A program made the position numbers and the translations under genes. A stretch of 64,000 nt of DNA, taken from Palsa-601 sp963801185 (GTDB lineage Bacteria > Actinomycetota > Acidimicrobiia > Acidimicrobiales > Bog-793). The stretch's first letter is position 1. Each line of letters begins with the position of its first letter. The notes beneath the pieces were generated by a model. The model saw nothing but the letters and a program-made list of their open reading frames with translations. It ran no database searches and was not told the origin of the DNA. Shown piece by piece: positions 38,337-48,796 of the stretch. The DNA is taken from assembly GCA_963801185.1 (NCBI GenBank), contig CAWDDW010000003.1, positions 372,001 to 436,000 on the forward strand. The letters are read 5' to 3'.

Positions 38337-38966
38337 ATGAGCATTATGGACGTACGGATCCCGCCCTCGCCGCTCGAGAAGCTCGGCCCGCTCGCCCGCG
38401 TGGTCGCCTGGGGAGCCGGCGTTGTCACAAGAGGCGAGCCGCCCGGCATCTTCACGACGCTCGGGCGGCATCGTCGGCTCCTTCGCGCCTGGCTCCCTTT
38501 CGCCGGAACGATGCTCATGCGCACCTGCTTGCCCCGGGCGGACGTCGAGCTCCTCGTCCTCCGGACGGCGTGCAACTGCTCGTCACCGTACGAGTGGGTC
38601 CAACACGCGAGTCTCGCCCGGAGGGCGGGCTTGACGATCGACGTGATCGAGGCTGTCCCCGACTGGCACGAGCACTCGCGTGCGCTGACCGATCGGCAGC
38701 GCTTGCTACTGGCGGCGGCCGACGAGCTACACGAGCACAAGGTGATCAGCGACGGCACCTGGATCCAGCTCGCCTCTGAACTCGACCAACGTGAGCAGAT
38801 GGAGCTCTGCATGCTGGTGGGTCATTACGCGATGGTTGCGATGACGCTCAACAGCCTCGGCGTCGAACCCGAGGCGTCCGCCGTGGCGGCCCTCGACGGG
38901 AAGCTCTCGCCAGACGGCCGATCTACTCGACGATCGGCTCGATTCGTGGATCACTCAGTCGCGATA
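38337..38966 (+). CDS. Carboxymuconolactone decarboxylase/AhpD-like protein, 3' end uncertain
   Basis: ATG 38337 (or 38346). The AhpD-fold core is clear: R-A-D-V-E-L-L-V-L-R-T-A-C-N-C-S-S-P-Y-E (split here by the C-x-C-S-S-P-Y-E signature), W-V-Q-H-A-S-L-A-R-R-A-G-L and L-T-D-R-Q-R-L-L-L-A-A-A-D-E-L. The family Cys-x-x-Cys is reduced to C-N-C. After G-V-E-P-E-A (~185) similarity fades. The frame has no stop until 39332, running antisense through the permease gene, which is implausible; a one-base shift near 38900 would end it at TAG 38964-38966. I give that end with low certainty. Confidence 0.6.
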
Positions 38967-41480
38967 GCCGCCAGCACGTCCAGCTTCGCCGCCCGCCGGG
39001 CAGGCCACGACGCCGCACCCAGTCCGAGTAGCGCCGAGATGAACAGGAACGTCACGAGCGACGTGAGCGGGACGACGATGTCGGTGATGCCTTCTTGCCG
39101 GAGCGACCACGAGAACGCCACCCCGAGGCCGGTTCCGATCAGCACCCCGACGATCGCGCCGAACAGCGCGAGTATCACGGCCTCCGACCGGATCATCGCC
39201 TTCACCTGGCGCCGCCGCATTCCGACGGCCCTCAGCAGCCCGATCTCGCGCGTGCGCTCGAACACCGACAGCAAGAGCGTGTTCACGATGCCGATCAGGG
39301 CGATGATGATCGCGAGCGCCAAGAGCGCGTAAACGAGCCCTAGCAACTGGTTCACCTGTTGTTGCTGCGTCTTCAGGAACTCGGCCCTCGTCTGGACCGT
39401 TAGCCCCGGATAGGCACGCAAGCCTGCGCCGACCGCCGCCTTTCCCGCGGTGCTCTGGGGACTCGACGTCTGGATGAGCACGGCCACCGGCAGCGGCTGG
39501 CTGAAGTGCGCGCGGAAGAAGGCGGCGCCCGTGAGGAAGTTCCCGAGCAGGGCATTCGGCTTGAAGATCCCGCCGACCCGCATGCTCGCGACGCCGGTCA
39601 ACGCGAACTTCACAGGCACGACCGACCCGACCGACAGGTTGTCCTCGCTCGCAGTCGTCGTGTCCAGGAGAAGGTCGCCTGCTGCCAGCGCCCGGGCGCC
39701 GGAGCCGGCCGTCATGCGGAGAATGACGGTCTCGGACAGGCCGGCCGAGGAGACAGCCGTCAAATCCACCTGCTTGCCACGGAGCTCGAAGGCGCCCACA
39801 TAGACGCTCGAGACCGCAGTGACGCCTTTCACCCGTGCGGCTGCTGCAGCCACTGTCGAGCTGAAGCCACCCGGCCCTGAGCCCGAGGCGCTGACTATGT
39901 AGTTAGCCTTTACCGCATCGGTCACCGCGCTCGTGGCCGACATCGAGGAGCGCGCCGAAGACAGCCATCGTGGCAACGAGCGCCAGCCCCACCATGAGGG
40001 CCGAGGCCGTCTGCGCCGTCCGCTTCGGGCTTCTCATCGAGTTCTCGCGGCCCAGCCTTCCCGTGACCCCCATCGACCCCGCCAGCGGCCTGCCGAGGAC
40101 GCTAGCCATCGGTCGAGCGACTACCGGGGCGAGCATCCCCGCCGCGATGAAGATCGCAACTGCCCCGACGCCCACGAGTTGGATCGTGTGGCCAGTGAGA
40201 CCGAAGGCGAGGACCCCGACCCCGAGTAGGGCGATAACGCCACCTACCATGATGCGGCGCACGGACGACTCGGCCTCCCCGCCTCTGTAGTCGGCGAGCG
40301 CCGCCATCGGCGCAATGTGGACCGCTCGCCGGGCCGGGCTGATCGCCGCGACGACAGTCACGCCGATACCCACGAGGAGTGCTGCCAGGACGGTGTGGGC
40401 TTGGAAGACCAGCGGCCCGGACGGGAGGGTGATCCCGAAGCCCTTCAACAGTGCCTCGAGGCCGACCGCTGTAAGCACTCCGAGCCCGAGGCCGGCGAGC
40501 GCCGAGACGAGACCGACGATCCCCGCCTCAGCTATCACCGACGTGAAGATCTGCCGCCGGCTCGCCCCGAGTATGCGAAGCAGCGCGAGCTCTCGCGTGC
40601 GCTGCCCGACGAGGATCGAGAACGTGTTGAAGATGGTGAAACCGCCGACGAACAACGAGATGAACGCGAACACGAGCAAGGCAGTCGAGAAGAAACCCAG
40701 CGCCGTATTGATGGCATTCGTCTGCTCGCTCGCGACCGTCTTGCCGCTCACCACCTGAACGCCAGGAGGAAGCACGTCCGCGATCGCCCGCTCGAGCGCT
40801 TTCTTGTTCACGCCGGGTTTGGCAAGGACGTCGATCGCGTCGTAACGGCCGACCTCGCCGAACAACTTCTGCGCCGTCGTCAGCTGAAAGGCGGCGATGG
40901 TCGCACCGGCGAGGTTGTCCGCCGTTCCGAATCGAACGATCCCGGTGATATCGAAAACCTGCGGAGGCCCCTCGAGCAGAATCCGGACATGGTCACCTAC
41001 GCGAAAGTGGTACTTCTGCGCGGTGCCTTCGTCGATGGCGACATCGTGCGGTGTCGTAGGCGCCACGCCCTCGGCCAGGTGCAGGGAGGACAGCTGACGA
41101 TTGGGGTCGAATGACACGCCGAGCGTTGGTGCGCCACCCGAGCTGATCACCTTGCCGTCCGGGGCGACCATCTCGGCGAACCCCTCTACGCCGCCCGAGG
41201 CGTACGCCACCCCGGGCACCTTCCGCACGTTGGCGGCGATCGACTCGGGGATCGGTTTGGCGCCTTCGGACTGGTCACCGCCCTTGAACGCCGGCTTGGC
41301 CCGGACGACGAAGTCGACGTGCTGGTAGACGTGCCCGAACAGAGTCGTGAACGTCTGGCGCAGAGTATCGGTCAGGACGAGCGTCCCCGAGACGAACGTC
41401 ACCCCGAGCACGATCGCGAGCGCCGTGAGAGCAAGTCTCAGCTTGTGCGCCAACAACCCCTTCAAAGTGGCCCTGGCCAC
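38951..41480 (-). CDS. FtsX/MacB-type ABC exporter permease (frame break near 39944)
   Basis: About 842 residues from GTG 41480, one base after the ATPase stop. One N-terminal helix, a large extracytoplasmic domain, three helices with the FtsX signature (F-N-T-F-S-I-L-V-G-Q-R-T-R-E-L-A-L-L-R), a central helix pair, then a second extracytoplasmic domain and a closing three-helix FtsX unit (V-F-E-R-T-R-E-I-G-L-L-R-A-V-G). The second half is in another frame; removing the extra G in C-T-C-G-A-T-G-T near 39944 gives V-F-G-A-L-L-M-S-A-T-S-A-V-T. Probable lipid, lipoprotein or peptide extrusion from the membrane. Confidence 0.84.
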
Positions 41481-41481
41481 G

Positions 41482-42252
41482 TCAACCGGCCAGCATCTTC
41501 GTGTGCTCGAGCACGGACTCCGCCGTAGGTGACACGAGCTCCCCGACCACCTTGCCGTCTCCGAGGAACACCACCCTGTCGGCGTACGCCGCTCCGCGAG
41601 GGTCGTGGGTGACCATGACGATCGACTGGCCGAACTCGGTGACGGACCAGCGCAGGAAGGCAAGCAGCTCAGCCGAGGAGTTCGAGTCGAGGTTTCCGGT
41701 GGGCTCGTCGGCAAAGATCAAGTCAGGACGCCCGATCAGTGCCCGCGCACAGGCGACGCGCTGCTGCTGGCCCCCGGACAGCTCATTCGGCCGGTGCGAC
41801 AGGCGGTCACCTATGCCCAGTTGCTCTATGAGGTAGTCGAACCACCCCTGGTCCACCTTCCCCCCGGCGAGGTCGGCTGGGAGCTTGATGTTCTCGCCCG
41901 CGGTCAGCGTCGGAACGAGGTTGAAGGACTGGAAGACAAAGCCGACCCGATCCCGTCGCATCTCCGTCAACCCGCTGTCGTCGAGCGCGCCGATCGCGAG
42001 ATCGCCCACGAACACCTTTCCGGACGTGGGCGTGTCGAGTCCGGCCATGCAGTGCATGAGCGTCGACTTGCCGGAGCCCGACGGGCCCATGACGGCCGTG
42101 AAACGGGCGCGGGCGAACTCCACGTCGATCCCGTCGAGAGCTCGCACGACGGCGTCACCCTTGCCGTAGATCTTGACAAGGTCGACTGCTCGGGCGGCTG
42201 GGCTGGCAACCGGAGAGGGTGAACCGGGCTGCACGTTGTCGGTAATCGTCAT
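41482..42252 (-). CDS. ABC transporter ATPase, LolD/MacB type
   Basis: 256 residues from ATG 42252. Walker A G-P-S-G-S-G-K-S-T (~58), Q-loop V-F-Q-S-F-N-L-V-P, signature L-S-G-G-Q-Q-Q-R-V (the LolD/FtsE-type QQQR), Walker B L-I-F-A-D-E-P-T-G-N-L-D and H-loop V-T-H-D. Pairs with the FtsX-type permease encoded immediately downstream. Its promoter lies in the 315-bp divergent region (42253-42567) shared with the carboxylase gene, in which I see no other feature. Confidence 0.9.
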   Translation of the reverse strand: MTITDNVQPGSPSPVASPAARAVDLVKIYGKGDAVVRALDGIDVEFARARFTAVMGPSGSGKSTLMHCMAGLDTPTSGKVFVGDLAIGALDDSGLTEMRRDRVGFVFQSFNLVPTLTAGENIKLPADLAGGKVDQGWFDYLIEQLGIGDRLSHRPNELSGGQQQRVACARALIGRPDLIFADEPTGNLDSNSSAELLAFLRWSVTEFGQSIVMVTHDPRGAAYADRVVFLGDGKVVGELVSPTAESVLEHTKMLAG

Positions 42253-42567
42253 CGCGGTGCGCCTTTCGGGGTCACGGCGGCGTGAAGAGAGGCAAAGTGC
42301 ATGCTCAGATCATTCCCCAAGTCGTGTCGCCAGCGGAATCGGGGATGACCCCGATTGAACCCTGACGCCGCGACCGCGAAGCCGGCGACAGCAGCGATCA
42401 GCTCGGACAGCATGAAAAGCTGGGCGGTACGTACTGGGGTCAGGTGGCTACAAGGCTGCACACCTGTCTGTTGACGGTACTCTCGCTGTGCCCGTCAGAG
42501 CCGGCGCGGTGACCACCTGGACAGGCCTGTCGAGCAGTGCCGTGCAAGGCGTGGGGGAGGTCGCCCG

Positions 42568-45500
42568 ATGTTCACTCAAGTGGTCGTCGTCAATCGAGGC
42601 GAGCCCGCAGTCCGGCTGACCCGGGCGGTTCGGGAGCTGAACGAGCAGCGCGGTTGCGACATCCGAGTGATCGCCCTTCACACCCACGCCGAGCGGCGGG
42701 CGCGGTTCGTCCGGGCGGCAGACGAGGCGGTGTGCCTCCGAGATGTCGCTACCGCGGGGGGCGCCTACCTCGACCACGCGGAAGCTGAGCGGGCAATCCG
42801 GTTGAGCCGCGCTGATGCCGTGTGGGTCGGATGGGGGTTTGTGGCGGAGGACCCCGCGTTCGCCGAGCTGTGCGACAGGCTCGGCGCGGTGTTCATCGGT
42901 CCTCCTCCGCAGGCGATGCGCAGGCTGGGCGACAAGATCGAGGCCAAGCTCCTGGCTGAGCAGACCGGCGTCCCGGTGGCCCCCTGGAGCAGAGGCCCGG
43001 TTCACACTCTTGCAGAGGCAGCCAGACACGCCGGCTCGATCGGGTACCCGCTCATGATCAAGGCCAGGAGCGGTGGCGGGGGCCGAGGTATCCGCGTCGT
43101 CAACTCGGCGATCGAACTCGAGACCGCGCTCGAGCGCACGCAGGCCGAGGCATCGCGTACCTTCGGTGACCCGGTCGTCTTCCTCGAGCGACTCGTTGTC
43201 GGCGGCCGGCATGTCGAGGTCCAGGTCATCGCAGACAACCACGGCACCGTGTGGGCGCCCGGAGTCCGCGACTGCTCGAAATTCAGCGCCGCAATCAGAA
43301 GCTGATCGAGGAGTCGAGTTCCCCGGCACTCGACGCCGAACAGGAGGCCGCACTCCGCGCTGCCGCCATCGCCCTCGTCCGGGTCGCCGACTACCGCGGG
43401 GCAGGGACCGTCGAGTTCCTGTACCAGCCGGTCGAGAGGACCTTCACCTTCTTGGAGGTGAACACCCGGCTGCAGGTCGAGCACCCGGTCACCGAGGTGA
43501 CCACCGGGCTCGACTTGGTCAAGTTGCAGTTGCTCGTCGCCGCCGGCGAGACGCTCGTCGGGGACGTACCGCCGCAGATCGGACACGCTATCGAGGCGCG
43601 GCTCAACGCCGAGGATGCTGATCGAGGATTCTCCCCCGCCCCGGGAACGGTGGAGCTTCTCCACCTGCCGTCCGGCCCGGGCATACACGTCGACACCGGG
43701 ATCGCCACAGGTGACACGATCCCACCTGGATACGACTCGATGGTCGCCAAGGTCATCGCGTGGGGGCAGGATCGACCTGAAGCGCTGGCGCGGCTGCGTT
43801 GCGCCCTACGCGAGACGACGATCGTGATCCGGGGCGGCACGACCACCAAGTCGTTCTTGCTGGACCTGCTCGCCCGTCCCGAGATCCTGTCCGGCGAGTG
43901 GGACACGGGCTGGCTGGACCGCGTCGAGATCTCCACTTCCCCATCGGGGGCTGAGCACGCAGACGTGGCTCTGCTCAGCGCTGCCATCGACGCGTACGAC
44001 GCAGAGGAGGCACTCGAGCGAGATAACTTCCTGGCCTCCGCCCGCGGGGGTCGACCGAGGGCGAGCCACGCCGTCGGGCGCAAGGTCGAGCTCGGCTACC
44101 AGTCACACGCCTATCGCCTAGAAGTGGCCCAGGTGAGTCCCCGCCGATACCGGCTGGAGGCGGAGGGGGGATTCATCGACGCCGACGTGGACCGCCTGAG
44201 CTCCTTCGAATGCCGGCTCGGGGTCGGCGGAACACCCTTCCACGTCGTATCGGTGTCCGGCGCCGGCGATCACCTGGTCGAGGTCGACGGCGTCACTCAC
44301 CGGATCGAAAGGGACGAGACCGGAATGGTTCGCTCACCGGCGCCGGCGGTTGTGGTGGCGATCCACGTCGCCGTCGGCGATGACGTCGAAGCCGGAGCAG
44401 CGATCGCTGTGCTCGAAAGCATGAAGATGGAGACGGTCGTGCGGGCTCCGCGCCCTGGAAGGGTGCGAGAGATCCTTGCAGCAGTCAACTCCCAAGTCGA
44501 TGCAGGAGCCCCGCTACTGCGGCTCGACCGCCCGGTCGACCAAGCCGAGACCACCGCTTCGGACTCGGCGACGGTCAGCTTCTCAGCACAGATGACAGGC
44601 GACACAGCGAACACGCCGACGCGGGCGCACGATGACCTCGACGTGTTGCGGGCCATGATCACCGGCTACGACGTGAGCTTCGAGGCGGGCGCGTGATCTG
44701 GTCGAGGAATACACAGAGCTGCGCCGCGGGCCCGCCCACGACGACGCCGAGCTGAGGCGCGACGAGCTCACGCTGCTCACCACGTTCGCCGACCTGTGCG
44801 AGCTCTCTCGCAATCGACCCACCATCGAAGAGGAAGATCCCGACCTGCGTGCCCACAGCCCGCGGGAGTACTTCCACACCTACTTGCACTCACTCGACGT
44901 CGAGCAGGAGGTCCTGCCGGCGGCGTTCCGGACGAGGCTGTCTCGAGCCCTTCGACACTACGGCGTGTCAGATCTCGGACCGAGCCCGGAGCTCGAGGAG
45001 GCGGTATACAGGGTCTTCCTCGCCCAGCAAGGGGCGGCCGATCAGATCCCGATAGTCACCGCCCTCCTCGAGCAGTGGCTTCTCGAGGAGGAGGTGCCGG
45101 CAGATGATGGCGGCGCCGAGATCGGAGAAGTTCTCGACAGGCTGATCGTCGCAACGCAGCTGCGCTACCCGGCTGTGGGCGACCTTGCCCGCAGCATCCG
45201 CTTCCGTCTCTTCGACCAACCCCTCATCGTCCAGGCTCGGGAACAGGTCTACCGGGGGGTCCCGCGCATCTTCGTTACCTGGACGAGCATCCGGACGCAG
45301 CCGACTACGCCGAACGGATCGAGATCTTGGCCGCAAGCCCCGAGCCGTTGATCCGGCTGCTGGCCCAGCGCATCGGAGTCAACAGCTCCGGGTCGGAACC
45401 GATGCTCGAAGTCATCACACGCCGCTACTACAAGGTGCGCGTGCTGGAGGACGTCGCCTCCTTCCGGCTCGAGGATCGACAGTTCGTGACGGGTTCGTTC

Positions 45501-48065
45501 GAGCTGAGCGGCAAACAGCTCCACCTCATCTCGGCAATGGGCGACCTCTCGGAACTGCGCTCCGTCCTCCTCAGCGTCGCCGGCTTGGCCGCCGGGGTCA
45601 CCGATCCGACGAACCTCGTCGTCGACCTCTACCTCTCCTCGAGCGAGCGCTCCACCGACCCGGACTCGGTCGCAGCGGCCCTACGGGAGACGATCTCCGG
45701 CGTCCCGGTTCTCGTCACGGGCCGACGCGTGACGGTCACGGTGTGCGATCCCGGCGGGGCCGAGGTAGAGGAGTACACGTTCCGACCATCCCGAGGGCGC
45801 ATGGAAGAAGAGCGCGTCATCCGCGGGATGCATCCGTTGATCGGCCAGCGCCTCGACCTCTGGCGGTTGAAGAACTTCGTAGGCACTCGGCTTCCCTCGA
45901 CCGAGGACACCTACCTGTTCCACTGCGTAGCGCCCGACAACCCCGACGATCAGCGCCTCGTGGCACTGGCAGAAGTCCGTGACGTCACACCATGGCGGGA
46001 CGCGTCCGGCCGCGTGGTCACATTCCCCGTCGTCGAACGCACGCTCGCTGCCTGCCTCGAGAGCATCCGCGCCAACCTGGCCGAGCGCGGGGCCGAAGGC
46101 CGGCTCGACGCCAACCGCATCTTCCTTTACGTGTGGCCTCCGATCGACGTTCCCCTCGATGAGCTGTACGGTTTCGCCCGGGCCGTGGCACCCCTGACGG
46201 CCGGTGCCGGGCTGGAGCAGATCATGGTGCTTGCTCGGCTCCGGGACGAAGAGGGCGCAGAGCCTCGCGAGGCGGCGTTGCTCTTCTCCAACCGGCCCGG
46301 GGCCGGTGTTGGCGTGACCGTGGTCGAGCCGCCGACAGAGCCGCTCGCACCGCTCGACGAGTACACCCAGAAGGTACGCCGCTCGAGCGCCCGGGGCGCC
46401 GTGTACCCCTATGAGATGATCCCGCTTCTCACCGGCGACGGGGGCTCTTTCACCGAGCACGACGTCGATGAGGCCGGGCGGCTCGTGCCCGTCGACCGAC
46501 CTGCGGGACACAATCGGACGGGGATAGTCGCCGGCCTCGTGTCGACACCCTCTGCCAGCCACCCCGAAGGGATGGTGCGCGTCGCTCTCTTCGGTGATCC
46601 GACCAAGGCGCTCGGTACCGTCGCCGAACCAGAGTGCGCGTTGGTCATCGCCGCACTCGACCTCGCCGAGGAGATGGCGGTGCCGGTCGAGTGGTTCGCG
46701 CTGTCCTCGGGAGCCAAGATCTCGATGGACAGCGGCACAGAGAACATGGACTGGGTGGCACGCGCTCTACGGCGGCTGATCACCTTCACCCAGGCCGGCG
46801 GCGAGGTGAACGTGGTAGTGGCCGGGATCAACGTAGGGGCGCAGCCGTACTGGAACGCTGAGGCAACGATGCTGATGCACACCAGAGGGATCCTGATCAT
46901 GACGCCCGACAGCGCGATGGTGCTGACCGGCAAGCACTCGCTTGACTACTCGGGAGGAGTGTCGGCCGAGGACAACTTCGGGATCGGTGGATATGACCGG
47001 GTGATGGGACCGAACGGGCAGGCGCAGTACTGGGCACCGAACCTGACCGCGGCCTGCAGCACACTGCTCACCCACTACGAGCACACCTACATCGCGCCGG
47101 GAGAACGCTCCGTGCGCCGAGCCGCCACGAGCGACCCCTCCGACCGCGATGTGCGCAGCTACCCACACGTCCATCCGGCCAGCGAGTTCACGACGGTGGG
47201 GGACATCTTCTCCGACGAGGTGAACCGGGAGCGTAAGAGACCATTCGACATCCGCACCGTCATGCGAGCCGTGGTCGACCAGGACCACGAGGTCCTGGAG
47301 CGCTGGGCCGGAATGGCCAACGCCGACACGACGGTCGTCCTCGACGCCCACCTCGGTGGTTACCCTGTCGCGCTGATCGGCGTGGAGTCGAGGCCGATCC
47401 CTCGCCCGGGATGGTTCCCCGCCGACGGTCCAGACCAGTGGACCGCCGGCACGCTCTTCCCCCGGTCCTCGAAGAAGACCGCTCGAGCCATCAACGCAGC
47501 CAGCGGCAACCGGCCCCTCGTGGTGCTGGCGAACCTGTCAGGTTTCGACGGGTCTCCTGAGTCGCTGCGCAAGCTGCAGCTCGAGTACGGCGCCGAGATC
47601 GGCCGAGCCATCGTGAACTTCAAGGGGCCGATCGTCTTCTGCGTGATCTCGCGCTACCACGGGGGCGCCTTCGTCGTCTTCTCGGGCGTCCTCAACGACA
47701 ACATGGAGATCATCGCTGTCGAAGGGTCGTTCGCCTCGGTGATAGGGGGCGCGCCGGCGGCGGCCGTCGTGTTCTCCCGGGACGTCGCGACGCGCACTTC
47801 CAACGATCCCCGGATCGCTCGCGCGGAAGCAGCGCTCGCAGGCGCCGACAGAGCCGAACGCCCGAAGCGGCGAGTCGAGATGGACGACCTGCGCGCGTTG
47901 GTGCGCTCCGAGAAGCTCGGCGAGGTGGCCGACGAGTTCGAACACGTCCACAACATCGAGCGGGCGCTGGCAGTCGGTTCCGTACAGGCGATCATTCCCG
48001 CCCGCGAGCTCCGGCCCTACCTCATCAGTGCCATCGAGCGGGGTATCAACCGGACGTCTTCGTGA
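42568..48065 (+). CDS. Single-chain acetyl/propionyl-CoA-carboxylase-like enzyme (BC-BCCP-central-CT), interrupted by three frame breaks
   Basis: ATG 42568 has GGGGGAGG seven bases before. Biotin carboxylase at residues 1-~450 (V-V-V-V-N-R-G-E-P-A-V-R; ATP-grasp K-A-R-S-G-G-G-G-R-G-I-R; E-V-N-T-R-L-Q-V-E-H-P-V-T-E), biotin carrier near ~620 (V-L-E-S-M-K-M-E-T), an ACC-central-like helical region, then a C-terminal carboxyltransferase of ~900 residues (N-V-V-V-A-G-I-N-V-G-A-Q; G-K-H-S-L-D-Y-S-G-G-V; S-G-F-D-G-S-P-E-S; C-V-I-S-R-Y-H-G-G-A). Joints: ~43280 (after R-D-C-S; two surplus or one missing base), ~44692 (one base missing; A-G-A-R-D-L-V-E-E-Y) and 45254-45264 (V-Y-R...H-L-R-Y-L-D-E-H-P). 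Restored length about 1,832 residues, matching the fused actinobacterial family. It would carboxylate an acyl-CoA; substrate not certain. Confidence 0.82.
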
Positions 48066-48796
48066 ACTCCCCGCGACCGCCGATCGTCCGCCGAGTGACG
48101 GCGTGGACCCTCGGAATCGCCGGGCTCATCTCCTACAACTGGTGGGTCCTGGTGCCGCTCAGGCCGGGCCTCCTTCGTTCGCCCAACGAGCTCTTCAGCG
48201 ACCTCGAGGTGACTGGCCAACCCTTTGCCACAGCGATGCAGCATGCGGATCTCCTCTCCGGGCTTCTCCTCATCGGGGCATTCTTGGCGGCGGGGAGCCG
48301 GACCATCGTCGGCGCCCGGCGGGAGTGGTTCGCGATGGTGGTGTTCGCCGCCGCCGGAACGCTCGGAGGAGTATTCCCCGAAGTGTGCGCCGACGGGATC
48401 AACCCTTCCTGCCTGAGCAGGGAGTGGAGATTCCAGCTCCCGCTCCACCAGTACCTTCACATCGCCGGCGGCATCCTCGAATTCGGCGGCATTACGATCG
48501 CCCTGCTCTTTGCCTTCCGGCGGACGCGCAGCCAGCGGACTCTCAGCGCCGGTGTCTACCGGCAACTGGCGAGAGCCGCGTGGGTGGCGTACCCGATCCT
48601 TGGGGCGGCTTACTTGACGGACAGGCTCGGCAGCATCCCTGAGGCACTCTTCTTCGTGGGCTTCACGGTGATGGTTCTGACCGAGCTTGCCGAACGAACG
48701 AGCGCTCTCGGCTCGAGTCCCGACACCGGCAGCAAAGGACGGGAGATCAGATCTCGGCGCCGGCCGCCTCGGGTCGCTCCTCTTCGTCGCCCGTGA
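48062..48796 (+). CDS. Six-helix membrane protein (DUF998-like)
   Basis: 244 residues from GTG 48062, overlapping the carboxylase stop by four bases (GTGA). Six predicted helices (I-A-G-L-I-S-Y-N-W-W-V-L; L-L-S-G-L-L-L-I-G-A-F-L; A-M-V-V-F-A-A-A-G-T-L-G-G; I-A-G-G-I-L-E-F-G-G-I-T; V-A-Y-P-I-L-G-A-A-Y; F-F-V-G-F-T-V-M-V-L) and a basic tail. The H-Q-Y-L-H-x-x-G-G pattern with a conserved Cys pair in the second loop (C-A-D-G-I-N-P-S-C) resembles DUF998 proteins. Function unknown. Its 3' end overlaps the convergent CoxL-type gene by 50 bases. Confidence 0.7.
   Translation: MNSPRPPIVRRVTAWTLGIAGLISYNWWVLVPLRPGLLRSPNELFSDLEVTGQPFATAMQHADLLSGLLLIGAFLAAGSRTIVGARREWFAMVVFAAAGTLGGVFPEVCADGINPSCLSREWRFQLPLHQYLHIAGGILEFGGITIALLFAFRRTRSQRTLSAGVYRQLARAAWVAYPILGAAYLTDRLGSIPEALFFVGFTVMVLTELAERTSALGSSPDTGSKGREIRSRRRPPRVAPLRRP

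Noticed and set aside
42249..42413. Minus-strand frame of ~54 codons overlapping the start of the LolD-type ATPase gene (ATGA)
   Set aside because: Overlap geometry is suggestive, but composition is unremarkable and it occupies the expected promoter region of the ATPase gene.
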